This document shows, one piece after another, positions 8,219-16,689 of a DNA stretch of 64,000 bases. The notes below the pieces were generated by a model. That model ran no database searches and had not been told where the DNA came from. It saw nothing but the letters and a program-made list of their open reading frames with translations. The position numbers and the translations under genes are program-made. The stretch's first letter is position 1. Each line of letters begins with the position of its first letter. Source of the stretch: Aquirufa beregesia (GTDB lineage Bacteria > Bacteroidota > Bacteroidia > Cytophagales > Spirosomataceae); assembly GCF_011090385.1 (NCBI RefSeq), contig NZ_SEWW01000006.1, forward strand, positions 1-64,000, in the 5' to 3' direction.

Positions 8219-9316
8219 ATGAATCTACCATACAAATTCCTTTCCTATCTTTTTGCTGCATCGATTTATCTATTCTGCTTGCCCACTTGGGCACAAAACC
8301 AACGTACTGCTACTTGGCAAATAAATGGTTTTAAGAAACTAGATACGGCTAATCCTATCTTAATTCCAGATATAAAACAGCAGTTTTTGTGCCCCATTCA
8401 AGGTAAAGCCGTAGCTTGGGAAAATAAAAATGTACTGAATCCCACTGCTTTAATCAAAAATGGAAAAGTTCATTTACTCTATCGTGCTCAGGATTCATTA
8501 GGCACATCTAGGATTGGTCTAGCCATTAGTGAGGATGGCATTCATTTCAAAAAAATGCCTCAACCCATACTTTTTCCGGAGCAAGATGCATTTAAAAAAT
8601 ACGAGTGGCCAGGAGGTATCGAAGACCCACGTATCGTTCAAACGGAGGATGGCAATTATTTGATTACCTATACCTCCTATGATGGAAAAACTGCTCGTTT
8701 ATGCTTTGCTACCTCTACTGATTTAATCCATTGGAAAAAAATGGGGCCTATGCTCCAAGATTCCAAATACATAGACCTTTGGTCAAAATCGGGTGCCATA
8801 GTCGTCAAACAAGAAGGGACAATGATGGTTGCCACAAAAATAGATGGCTACTACTGGATGTATTTTGGAGATACCGATTTGTTTATGGCTCAATCTAAAG
8901 ACCTGATTCATTGGAATGTATTAGAAGACGCAGAAAACAAACAAAAAATTTCGGTGCTTCAACCGAGAAAAGGCTATTTCGACAGTCGTTTGGTAGAGCC
9001 TGGCCCCTATGCTTTAATTCAAAAGTCAGGTATTCTGCTTATTTACAACAGCAGCAATGCGGCCAATTTCAATGATTTAACTTTCCCAAAATTTACTTAC
9101 AGTGCTGCACAAGCTTTATTTCATGTGGATAGGCCTTATCAGTTAATCCAGCGTTCCAATACGCCATTCATTTGGCCCAATAAAGTATACGAACAAATAG
9201 GCGAAGTGAATGAAGTTTGTTTTGTGGAAGGTTTGGTTCCTTTTCATTCCCTTTGGTTTTTATATTATGGCACGGCCGATTCTAAAATTGCTGTAGCAAC
9301 TAGTCCTCAAAAATGA
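8219..9316 (+). CDS. Exported GH130-like five-bladed propeller glycosidase/phosphorylase
   Basis: 365-residue protein with a signal peptide (residues 1-25, ending PTWAQ) and a GH130/GH43-type propeller: NPTALIKNGKVHLLYRAQD, then TSRIGLAISEDGIHFKK, and the typical GGIEDPRIV (Asp/Glu pocket). GH130 enzymes are mannoside phosphorylases, but a subset are hydrolases of beta-1,2-mannosides that lack the phosphate-binding cationic residues. Export from the cytoplasm, where phosphate would be more available, favours a hydrolase (inference). Its TGA overlaps the ATG of the next gene, starting a three-gene coupled operon with a VOC protein and DUF4954. Confidence 0.82.
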   Translation: MNLPYKFLSYLFAASIYLFCLPTWAQNQRTATWQINGFKKLDTANPILIPDIKQQFLCPIQGKAVAWENKNVLNPTALIKNGKVHLLYRAQDSLGTSRIGLAISEDGIHFKKMPQPILFPEQDAFKKYEWPGGIEDPRIVQTEDGNYLITYTSYDGKTARLCFATSTDLIHWKKMGPMLQDSKYIDLWSKSGAIVVKQEGTMMVATKIDGYYWMYFGDTDLFMAQSKDLIHWNVLEDAENKQKISVLQPRKGYFDSRLVEPGPYALIQKSGILLIYNSSNAANFNDLTFPKFTYSAAQALFHVDRPYQLIQRSNTPFIWPNKVYEQIGEVNEVCFVEGLVPFHSLWFLYYGTADSKIAVATSPQK

Positions 9317-9714
9317 TGCAGACCAAAATCCCCCTTATAGGCATTCATCATATAGCCATTATTTGTTCCAATTATGCCATATCCAAACAATTTTATACCG
9401 AAATACTCGGATTTGAAATCATACGTGAAGTGTATCGAAAAGAAAGAGATTCCTACAAACTAGACTTAAGCTTTCAAGGGATTTACTACCTGGAGTTATT
9501 TTCTTTTTCTGAAACTCCTGCCCGACTATCCAGACCCGAAGCATGTGGACTGAGACATCTAGCATTTGAGGTATCCAATTTGGACGAAACAGTACATATT
9601 TTAGGGCAGAAAGGACTTCCGTGTGAAGAAATCCGAGTCGATGAATTTACAGAAAAGCGCTTTACCTTCACGAGTGACCCTGATCATTTACCCATTGAAT
9701 TTTACGAGAGATGA
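9313..9714 (+). CDS. VOC family protein (glyoxalase-like, YaeR type)
   Basis: 133-residue vicinal-oxygen-chelate protein. It shows two beta-alpha-beta-beta-beta units: GIHHIAIICSNYAISKQFY with the first metal His, YYLELFSF with a Glu ligand, GLRHLAFEV with the second His, and PIEFYE with the last Glu. The four metal ligands are therefore present. It most resembles YaeR/GloA2-type proteins, whose substrates are unsettled. ATGA overlaps join it both to the upstream GH130 gene (9313-9316) and the downstream DUF4954 gene (9711-9714). ATG at 9316 is an alternative start. Confidence 0.85.
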   Translation: MMQTKIPLIGIHHIAIICSNYAISKQFYTEILGFEIIREVYRKERDSYKLDLSFQGIYYLELFSFSETPARLSRPEACGLRHLAFEVSNLDETVHILGQKGLPCEEIRVDEFTEKRFTFTSDPDHLPIEFYER

Positions 9715-11867
9715 ATCGAATAGAAAAGAAACCCATAGCCTACTTAGGCTTCGAATTTGTCAGTAAAACATACCTGAAAGCAGGAGAAAGTGAATTCGAT
9801 CTTCGTAATAAAAATATCCAGCTTTCCGACTACCGGCCTCTGGCTACTCGTGAAATTGAAATCTTAGAAGCCAATTTTAATGAAGCGGAAAACTGGAAAG
9901 ATATTCAGGTTAAGCCAGGCTTTAACCCGTCCCTCATTAAAAATTGTCGGTTTTTTGGCATCATCCGAATTGGGATATTAGAACATGTTTATTTGGAATT
10001 CAAAAACCTTAGAATGCCTGTCGGTATTTACAATAGTACGATCATAAGTAGTGATATTGGCGACAATATCAGTATTGATCGAGTAAATTTATTATCCAAT
10101 TATCAAATTGGCAATGAGGTTATGATACTTCAAGTCAATGAATTAGCCACCACACCAACTGCCAAATTTGGTAATGGTATTGTGAAAGAGGGAGAAGAAG
10201 AACGTATCCGGATCTGGCTAGAACTTGGAAATGAAAATGGGGGCAGAAAAGTGATTCCATTTGTTGGGATGCGTCCTGCTGATGCCTATTTATGGACTCA
10301 AGATCGGGATGATGAGAAACTTCAAGCCCAATACAAAGCGCTAACTCAAGCCGAATTTTCGACCAAAAGAGGATACTATGGCCAAATTGGTGACCGTACC
10401 GTGATTAAAAATACGGGAATCATCAAGGATGTCAACATGGGCTCAGACACTTACATTAAGGGTGCCAATAAATTAAAAAACTTGACCATTATTTCATACC
10501 CTGAAGCCAATACCCAAATAGGCGAAGGTTGTGAACTTGTCAATGGTATTATTCACGAGGGTTGTCGGATTTTTTACGGAGTCAAGGCGGTTCGTTTTAT
10601 ATTAGCGGCTCATTCCCAACTGAAATATGGTGCTCGTTTAATTAACTCCTTTTTAGGTAGTAATTCTACTATTTCATGCTGTGAGGTATTAAATGCACTC
10701 ATTTTCCCAGCCCATGAACAACATCATAATAATTCATTCCTTTGCGCAGCTATCATCAAAGGTCAAAGTAACATGGCAGCTGGTGCTACACTGGGTTCCA
10801 ACCATAACAGTCGGGGTGCGGATGGGGAATTACAAGCGGGCAGAGGGTTTTGGCCAGGTCTTTCTATTAGCTTAAAACACAATTCTAAATTTGCTAGCTT
10901 CAATCTGATTTCGAAAGGAAATTATCCAGCAGAAATTCAAAATCCCCTGCCTTTTTCTTTGATTGGTAACGACGATGCATCGGGAGGTTTATTAATCATA
11001 GCGGCGTATTGGTTCCAATATAACTTATATGCCTTGGCAAGAAATGCATGGAAATTTGCCAATCGTGACCAAAGAATTAATAAAAACATGCTTTTGGAAT
11101 ATGATTTCTTAGCACCAGATACCATAGAGGAAATATTACATGCCATCCAACTTTTAGAGAAATGGGTGGGAGATTCTCTACCTGAAAAGACACAAAATGC
11201 TGGAAAAAAATGGTTGGAAAATCCTGCCCATGAAAACATTAGCATGGATGTTTGGGCTACGGGAATTGAAAATTCCAAACGCAAAAGTAAAATCGCGAAA
11301 AGTTACCGAGCCTACCACATATTTAAAGACTTAATCTATTACCATGCCTTCCAAGAATGGCTTTTGACTCAGGAAAGAAATCCCACGACACCTGCCAGAG
11401 AGCTCCTAATAAAAGCCTCCAACAAGTCCATCTCAACTTGGGAAAATCTAGGTGGACAATTATTCCCGACAGAAGCAGTGGATCATCTGAAATCAAATAT
11501 TCGTTCTGGAAAAATTAATTCTTGGAATCAAGTACATCAGTTTTACCAAGATCAAGCAGATCAATATCCTGATCTTAAATTTCAAAATGCTTTAGCTGCT
11601 TTGACAATAATCCAGTCGGAAGATTTAAGTGATCTAACTTTCATTCAACAATGGAAAAATAAAGCAATCGAAGTTTCTGAGTTCATAGCCAAAGGAATTG
11701 AAAACTCACGAGCTAAAGATTTCCAAGATCCATTCCGCAAAGCCATGTTCCACAACCAAAAAGAAATGGAACAGGTGATTGGAGATTGGAAGGAAAATGA
11801 TTTTATCTTACAGGCACAGAAGACTCATGAAGCATTTGTAAAAAGAATTATAGATTATAAATTGTAG
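9711..11867 (+). CDS. DUF4954 family protein with left-handed beta-helix repeats
   Basis: 718-residue cytosolic protein recognised as DUF4954. The N-terminal half shows hexapeptide-type left-handed beta-helix repeats like those of GlmU-type acyl- and nucleotidyltransferases: TIISSDIGDNISIDRV, the GDRTVIKNTGIIKDV segment, IGEGCELVNGIIHEGCRI. A conserved block GATLGSNHNSRGADGELQA is followed by GRGFWPGLSISLKHNSKF. The C-terminal 300 residues are helical. No function is established. It is the last gene of a unit with GH130 and VOC genes joined by ATGA overlaps, suggesting a nucleotide-sugar or glycan role (inference). A terminator follows at 11892. Confidence 0.82.
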   Translation: MNRIEKKPIAYLGFEFVSKTYLKAGESEFDLRNKNIQLSDYRPLATREIEILEANFNEAENWKDIQVKPGFNPSLIKNCRFFGIIRIGILEHVYLEFKNLRMPVGIYNSTIISSDIGDNISIDRVNLLSNYQIGNEVMILQVNELATTPTAKFGNGIVKEGEEERIRIWLELGNENGGRKVIPFVGMRPADAYLWTQDRDDEKLQAQYKALTQAEFSTKRGYYGQIGDRTVIKNTGIIKDVNMGSDTYIKGANKLKNLTIISYPEANTQIGEGCELVNGIIHEGCRIFYGVKAVRFILAAHSQLKYGARLINSFLGSNSTISCCEVLNALIFPAHEQHHNNSFLCAAIIKGQSNMAAGATLGSNHNSRGADGELQAGRGFWPGLSISLKHNSKFASFNLISKGNYPAEIQNPLPFSLIGNDDASGGLLIIAAYWFQYNLYALARNAWKFANRDQRINKNMLLEYDFLAPDTIEEILHAIQLLEKWVGDSLPEKTQNAGKKWLENPAHENISMDVWATGIENSKRKSKIAKSYRAYHIFKDLIYYHAFQEWLLTQERNPTTPARELLIKASNKSISTWENLGGQLFPTEAVDHLKSNIRSGKINSWNQVHQFYQDQADQYPDLKFQNALAALTIIQSEDLSDLTFIQQWKNKAIEVSEFIAKGIENSRAKDFQDPFRKAMFHNQKEMEQVIGDWKENDFILQAQKTHEAFVKRIIDYKL

Positions 11868-11891
11868 ATTATTTTTTAATGAAACATCAAA

Positions 11892-11924
11892 AAAAGAGCC
11901 TCAAATGATATTTGAGGCTCTTTT
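11892..11924. terminator. Bidirectional intrinsic terminator
   Basis: Stem GAGCCTCAAAT (11896-11906), loop GAT, stem ATTTGAGGCTC (11910-11920), flanked by an A-run and a T-run, so it can serve both the DUF4954 operon (plus) and the convergent M28 peptidase gene (minus). Confidence 0.85.
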
Positions 11925-11941
11925 CTCTACTAATAAAGCGA

Positions 11942-13543
11942 TTAAGGCTTATTGGAATCTACTGGTAAGCGTTGCTCTCTGTTCGATATTTCCCAGGCCA
12001 TATAGAATACTAAACGACCCACTTTTTGAACTTGGTCAAATTCAATTTTCTCAATGTCATCACCCGGTTGGTGATAATCCTCATGAACACCATTGAAAAA
12101 GAATGCTACGGGGATATTGTGTTTCGCAAAGTTGTAATGATCTGAACGGTAGTAAAAACGGTTTGGATCATTTGGATCATTGAATTTAAAATCCAATTCT
12201 AAACCAATGTGTTTTTTATTTTGCTCTTCCAAAACGGCTCTTAACTGAGAAGACAATTTATCTGAACCAATTTCATAGATATAATCTGGTTTACCAATGT
12301 GTTCATCATCATAGCGGCCTACCATATCAATGTTCAAATCACACACGGTATTGGCTAAAGGAAACAAAGGATGATTCGAATAATACTCAGAACCTAACAA
12401 ACCTTTTTCTTCACCGGTTACTGTCATAAACAAAATACTTCTACGTGGGCGATGACCTTCGGCAGCGGCCTTTCCAAATGCTTCAGCCAGCTCCATCACG
12501 GTTACTGTACCAGAACCATCGTCATTGGCTCCATTATTAATGCGTCCATCCGCTGAAACGCCAATGTGATCATAGTGTGCTGTTATTACTAGTACTTCTG
12601 ATTTTTTATCGGTGCCTTCCAAAAACCCAACAACGTTGTAGGTATCCACGGGACTTTCGGTACTTTCAATTTTCAACTCCATGACCCCAGCCTTAAACTT
12701 GCTAGCAATTGATTTTTTCTCCGTTGAAACCTTAGTTTTGAAAGCCTCTAGTGCAGCTACATCGGTATCCAATAATTGAGCCGCCATAGCCGATGAAATC
12801 AATATTACAGGGAATTCCGCGTCTTTATTTTGAGTTTCATCTTTCAATACCATACGCTCATTTCCAAAACGCTTCATCATCGCCTGGCGCTGATTCAGTT
12901 GAGCACTGAATGTTTTCTCGTCTTTATCCGTGATGACAATCAAACCAATAGCACCTGCTGCCTTGGCCAATTTCATTTTTTCTCTCCAGCCTGTCGCCTT
13001 ACCAAAAGCCGAAGGATCTTTGGAGCCAGAAAGCACATAATTTCCTGCTTGATCTTTAGCTTCACCGTCAATGACCACCACCATGGCCCCTTTGGCTTTC
13101 AACTTATCAAAATCAGTAAAAGCACCTTGTTGCACCCCATAACCAGCAAAAACAGTGGGAGTTTTTGTTCCAGCAGCCACCGGAGCTAAGGCATAAGCCA
13201 TAAAATCCGATAAATATCCATAGGATTTACCTTTGATTTGAGCCGCCACATTGGTCCAAGCCCGATTGACTAAGTCAACTTTTTGGAAATAACTGCCTTG
13301 AACTGGTGCTAATCCTACTGCCTTGAAATGGTTAGCAATGTAATTCGCTGCTACTTTTTGTTCAGCCGAACCCGTATTTCTACCTTTCAAGCTATCTGAA
13401 GCAATAAAAGTCAAATGTTTTTTCAAATCTTCTGCCTTTATGCTGTATGCATAAGGAACAGGATTTGATTGAGCTAAAAGGCTCAATGGGATAAGTTTTG
13501 CAACTAAAAAAAGTGCTAAAACCGAATAGTAAGTCTTTTTCAT
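11942..13543 (-). CDS. M28 family zinc metallopeptidase with PA domain
   Basis: 533-residue exported aminopeptidase-like protein. The signal peptide is MKKTYYSVLALFLVAKLIPL, ending SLLAQ. The frame is open upstream to 13627, but that extension is unlike a secreted N-terminus, so I use ATG 13543. A PA domain lies at about 110-270 (AAGAIGLIVITD). The catalytic M28 core has zinc ligands in VITAHYDHIG (His), NGANDDGSG (bridging Asp), TVTGEEKGLLGS (catalytic Glu and ligand Glu), DLNIDMVGRYDD (Asp) and YHQPGDD (His). Expected to remove N-terminal amino acids from peptides in the periplasm or outside. Single gene, divergent from gcvP. Confidence 0.9.
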   Translation of the reverse strand: MKKTYYSVLALFLVAKLIPLSLLAQSNPVPYAYSIKAEDLKKHLTFIASDSLKGRNTGSAEQKVAANYIANHFKAVGLAPVQGSYFQKVDLVNRAWTNVAAQIKGKSYGYLSDFMAYALAPVAAGTKTPTVFAGYGVQQGAFTDFDKLKAKGAMVVVIDGEAKDQAGNYVLSGSKDPSAFGKATGWREKMKLAKAAGAIGLIVITDKDEKTFSAQLNQRQAMMKRFGNERMVLKDETQNKDAEFPVILISSAMAAQLLDTDVAALEAFKTKVSTEKKSIASKFKAGVMELKIESTESPVDTYNVVGFLEGTDKKSEVLVITAHYDHIGVSADGRINNGANDDGSGTVTVMELAEAFGKAAAEGHRPRRSILFMTVTGEEKGLLGSEYYSNHPLFPLANTVCDLNIDMVGRYDDEHIGKPDYIYEIGSDKLSSQLRAVLEEQNKKHIGLELDFKFNDPNDPNRFYYRSDHYNFAKHNIPVAFFFNGVHEDYHQPGDDIEKIEFDQVQKVGRLVFYMAWEISNREQRLPVDSNKP

Positions 13544-13647
13544 TTTGTTGAGGAAAAAATTAAGTTCGCAAGTTAAGAATTGAAAAATAAATCCCATAAA
13601 AAGTTTAATTTTACAACGTTTTTTCACATAAATTTCGCCTTCATCCT

Positions 13648-16530
13648 ATGATCCCCAATTTCAAATACAGGGAAGATTTTTCATTGCGTCACAACAATTC
13701 AAATCCAACTGATATCGCTGCCATGTTAAAAACCATTGGCGTAGACAGTCTGACTACTTTAATTCAACAAACTGTTCCTCAGCCCATCCGTTTAGCGCAA
13801 GGCTTACGACTGCCAAATCCAAAAACTGAGTTTGAATTTTTACGTGATTTCAAACAGATTATGGGGCAAAATAAAATCTTCAAAAGCCATATTGGATTGG
13901 GTTATTACGATACCATAGTGCCTTCCGTTATTTTAAGAAATATCCTGGAAAACCCTGCTTGGTATACGGCTTATACTCCTTATCAAGCAGAAATTGCCCA
14001 AGGACGTCTGGAAATGTTATTGAATTACCAAACCATGATCATTGATTTGACAGGAATGGAACTGGCCAATGCCTCCCTTTTAGATGAAGGAACAGCTGCT
14101 GCTGAAGCGATGACCATGTTACATGGTCAAAGACCCGCAGAAAGAAATCAGGCGGAATCTATTTTTGTATCAGAACTGTGTTTACCTCAAACCATCGACG
14201 TGCTCAAAACGAGAGCAGAACCTCTAGGAATCGAGGTGGTGGTAGGTAATCACCTGAACTTGGATGTAACTGATTCCCAATATTATGCCATCGTTTTGCA
14301 ATACCCTGCCAGCAATGGTGAGGTTTTTGACTATACTGCACTGATTGATTCAGCCAAAGAAAATGGACTTCAAGTAGTGGTAGCTGCTGATTTATTAGCC
14401 CTAACCATCTTAACTCCTCCTGGTGAAATGGGAGCAGATGTGGTAGTAGGTAGTTCACAACGTTTTGGTGTTCCTATGGGATTTGGTGGACCACATGCCG
14501 CCTTCTTTGCTACCAAAGAAAAGTACAAAAGAAACATCCCTGGTCGTATCATTGGGGTATCCATTGACGCCGAAGGAAATAGAGCCTTGCGCATGGCGCT
14601 TCAAACGCGCGAACAACATATTCGTAGAGAAAAAGCGACTTCCAATATTTGTACAGCTCAAGTACTTTTATCTATCATGGCGGCTGCTTATGCCATTTAC
14701 CATGGACCAGAAGAATTAAAAAATAAAGCCACGAAAATTTACGGGCTAACCGAATTATTAGCTGCTGGTGTTCAAAAATTAGGCTTTAGCTTAGAAAACA
14801 CACATCACTTTGATACGATAACCGTCATTACGGGAGAATATACCGAAGAAATTAGAGAAATAGCTGAAGCATCGGAGCGAAACTTCCGCTATTTCAGAAA
14901 TGATAACAGTAAATTAAGTATCTCTTTAGATGAAACGACACAAGAAGAAGATGTAGTTGAAATACTAGGATTCTTCCAACGTGTTAAAATGGAAGGAATT
15001 GGAGGAGAGGAAATGAGTATAACTTGGAGAATCCCTGCCAAATTAACTCGTCAAAGCTCCTTTTTAAGCCATGAAATTTTTAATCGTTATCATTCCGAAC
15101 ATGGCATGCTGCGTTATTTAAAATCATTGGAATCCAAAGATTTATCCATGGTGCACTCCATGATTTCATTAGGTTCTTGTACCATGAAATTAAATGCCAC
15201 CACGGAAATGATTCCTGTTACATGGCCAGAGCTAGGCAAGATTCATCCTTTTGCGCCAGCTAGTCAGACACGTGGTTACCAGCGTTTAGTCATGGAATTG
15301 AACGACTGGTTATGTGAAATCACAGGATTTGCGGCCATGTCGATGCAACCCAATTCAGGAGCACAAGGAGAATATGCTGGATTAATGGTTATTCGTGCTT
15401 ACCATGCTTCTCGCGGGAATTCTCACCGAAATGTAGCCTTAATTCCTTCCTCAGCTCACGGAACCAATCCTGCATCGGCTGTAATGGCGGGTATGAAAGT
15501 GATTGTAACAGGTTGTGATGCCAATGGTAATATTGATGTAGAACAATTAAGAACCAAAGCCATTGAACACAAAGACGACTTGGCCTGCTTGATGGTAACT
15601 TACCCAAGTACGCACGGTGTTTTTGAAGAGTCCATCAAAGAAATTTGTGAAATCATCCATGAAAATGGAGGACAAGTTTATATGGATGGCGCCAACATGA
15701 ATGCCCAAGTGGGATTAACTTCTCCCGCGACGATTGGGGCAGATGTTTGCCATTTGAATTTACATAAGACATTCTGTATCCCTCACGGAGGTGGTGGACC
15801 TGGTATGGGACCTATTGGCGTAGCCAAGCAATTAGTTCCATTTTTACCTGGCCACGTTATGACAGACTCGGCAGAAGCGGATAGCCATGGAGCAGTATCA
15901 GCGGGTCCAGTAGGTTCAGCTAGCATCCTAGCTATTTCTTATGCTTACATCGCTATGATGGGTGGAGAAGGTTTAACTCGGGCTACTGAAACCGCAATTT
16001 TAAATGCCAATTACATTAAAGCAAAATTGGAAACTAAGTTTCCCATTCTTTATACAGGTTCTCATGGTCGTTGCGCCCATGAAATGATTGTAGATTGTCG
16101 ACCTTTCAAAGCCAGTGTCGGTATAGAAGCCGAAGATATAGCGAAGCGTTTAATGGATTATGGTTTCCATGCTCCTACCTTGTCTTTCCCTGTGGCTGGA
16201 ACTTTGATGATTGAACCAACAGAATCTGAAAACAAAGAAGAGCTAGATCGTTTCTGCAATGCTTTATTGAGTATTCGTGCCGAAATCCAAGAAATTGAAG
16301 ACGGACTTGCAGATAAGAGCAATAATGTGTTGAAAAATGCACCCCATACTCAAAGTGTGGTTTTGATTGGCGATTGGAATCGCCCATACAGCAGGGAGAA
16401 AGCCGTTTTCCCATTAGCATATGTGAAAGCAAATAAATTCTGGCCAAGCGTATCCCGCATTGATTCGGCCTATGGTGATCGCAACCTAATCTGTGCTTGC
16501 GAACCTATTAGCAGTTATATGGAGCAATAA
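13648..16530 (+). CDS. gcvP: Glycine dehydrogenase (aminomethyl-transferring), P protein
   Basis: 960-residue full-length P protein of the glycine cleavage system: decarboxylates glycine on pyridoxal phosphate and passes the aminomethyl group to the H protein. The fused N- and C-terminal PLP-fold halves are both present. The PLP lysine is Lys707 in [20 protein letters not shown]; other hallmarks are [17 protein letters not shown] and the N-terminal [14 protein letters not shown]. The frame starts with [11 protein letters not shown]; the conserved core begins near residue 10. gcvH and gcvT are not adjacent. I saw no glycine riboswitch in the 104-base upstream gap. An arm-swapped palindrome lies 15 bases after the stop. 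Confidence 0.97.
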   Translation: MIPNFKYREDFSLRHNNSNPTDIAAMLKTIGVDSLTTLIQQTVPQPIRLAQGLRLPNPKTEFEFLRDFKQIMGQNKIFKSHIGLGYYDTIVPSVILRNILENPAWYTAYTPYQAEIAQGRLEMLLNYQTMIIDLTGMELANASLLDEGTAAAEAMTMLHGQRPAERNQAESIFVSELCLPQTIDVLKTRAEPLGIEVVVGNHLNLDVTDSQYYAIVLQYPASNGEVFDYTALIDSAKENGLQVVVAADLLALTILTPPGEMGADVVVGSSQRFGVPMGFGGPHAAFFATKEKYKRNIPGRIIGVSIDAEGNRALRMALQTREQHIRREKATSNICTAQVLLSIMAAAYAIYHGPEELKNKATKIYGLTELLAAGVQKLGFSLENTHHFDTITVITGEYTEEIREIAEASERNFRYFRNDNSKLSISLDETTQEEDVVEILGFFQRVKMEGIGGEEMSITWRIPAKLTRQSSFLSHEIFNRYHSEHGMLRYLKSLESKDLSMVHSMISLGSCTMKLNATTEMIPVTWPELGKIHPFAPASQTRGYQRLVMELNDWLCEITGFAAMSMQPNSGAQGEYAGLMVIRAYHASRGNSHRNVALIPSSAHGTNPASAVMAGMKVIVTGCDANGNIDVEQLRTKAIEHKDDLACLMVTYPSTHGVFEESIKEICEIIHENGGQVYMDGANMNAQVGLTSPATIGADVCHLNLHKTFCIPHGGGGPGMGPIGVAKQLVPFLPGHVMTDSAEADSHGAVSAGPVGSASILAISYAYIAMMGGEGLTRATETAILNANYIKAKLETKFPILYTGSHGRCAHEMIVDCRPFKASVGIEAEDIAKRLMDYGFHAPTLSFPVAGTLMIEPTESENKEELDRFCNALLSIRAEIQEIEDGLADKSNNVLKNAPHTQSVVLIGDWNRPYSREKAVFPLAYVKANKFWPSVSRIDSAYGDRNLICACEPISSYMEQ

Positions 16531-16545
16531 TTTTTTGATTTTTCG

Positions 16546-16582
16546 TTAACCTCGACAGCGTTTTAAACGCTGTCGAGGTTAA
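16546..16582. repeat. Arm-swapped palindrome behind gcvP
   Basis: Perfect 15-bp stem TTAACCTCGACAGCG (16546-16560) and CGCTGTCGAGGTTAA (16568-16582) around TTTTAAA. The vocabulary is that of the 33-bp family (AACGCTGTC-AGGTT, one A to G change), but the half-sites are turned outside-in. It may act as a terminator, though no T-tract follows directly. Confidence 0.85.
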
Positions 16583-16622
16583 GCGGAAGGGTGGATTTTT
16601 TTATCAAAAAAAATTAGTATGC

Positions 16623-16654
16623 TTGCATAACATTTCAAAATTTAATTAACTTTA
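16623..16654 (+). promoter_or_regulatory. Bacteroidetes-type promoter for fadN-fadA
   Basis: TTG (16623-16625), 21 bases, TAACTTTA (16647-16654), one mismatch to TAnnTTTG, with the ATG at 16690. Confidence 0.4.
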
Positions 16655-16689
16655 CGCGCTTACGTTTTTTAATTAAAAACATAATTCAA

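Noticed and set aside
11905-12096. Plus-strand frame after the DUF4954 gene
   Set aside because: Overlaps the bidirectional terminator and lies antisense to the M28 peptidase.
13544-13647. Glycine riboswitch before gcvP
   Set aside because: The 104-base gap is too short for a tandem glycine riboswitch and shows none of its conserved words.
14204-15607. Antisense frames within gcvP
   Set aside because: Shadows of a fully recognised gene.
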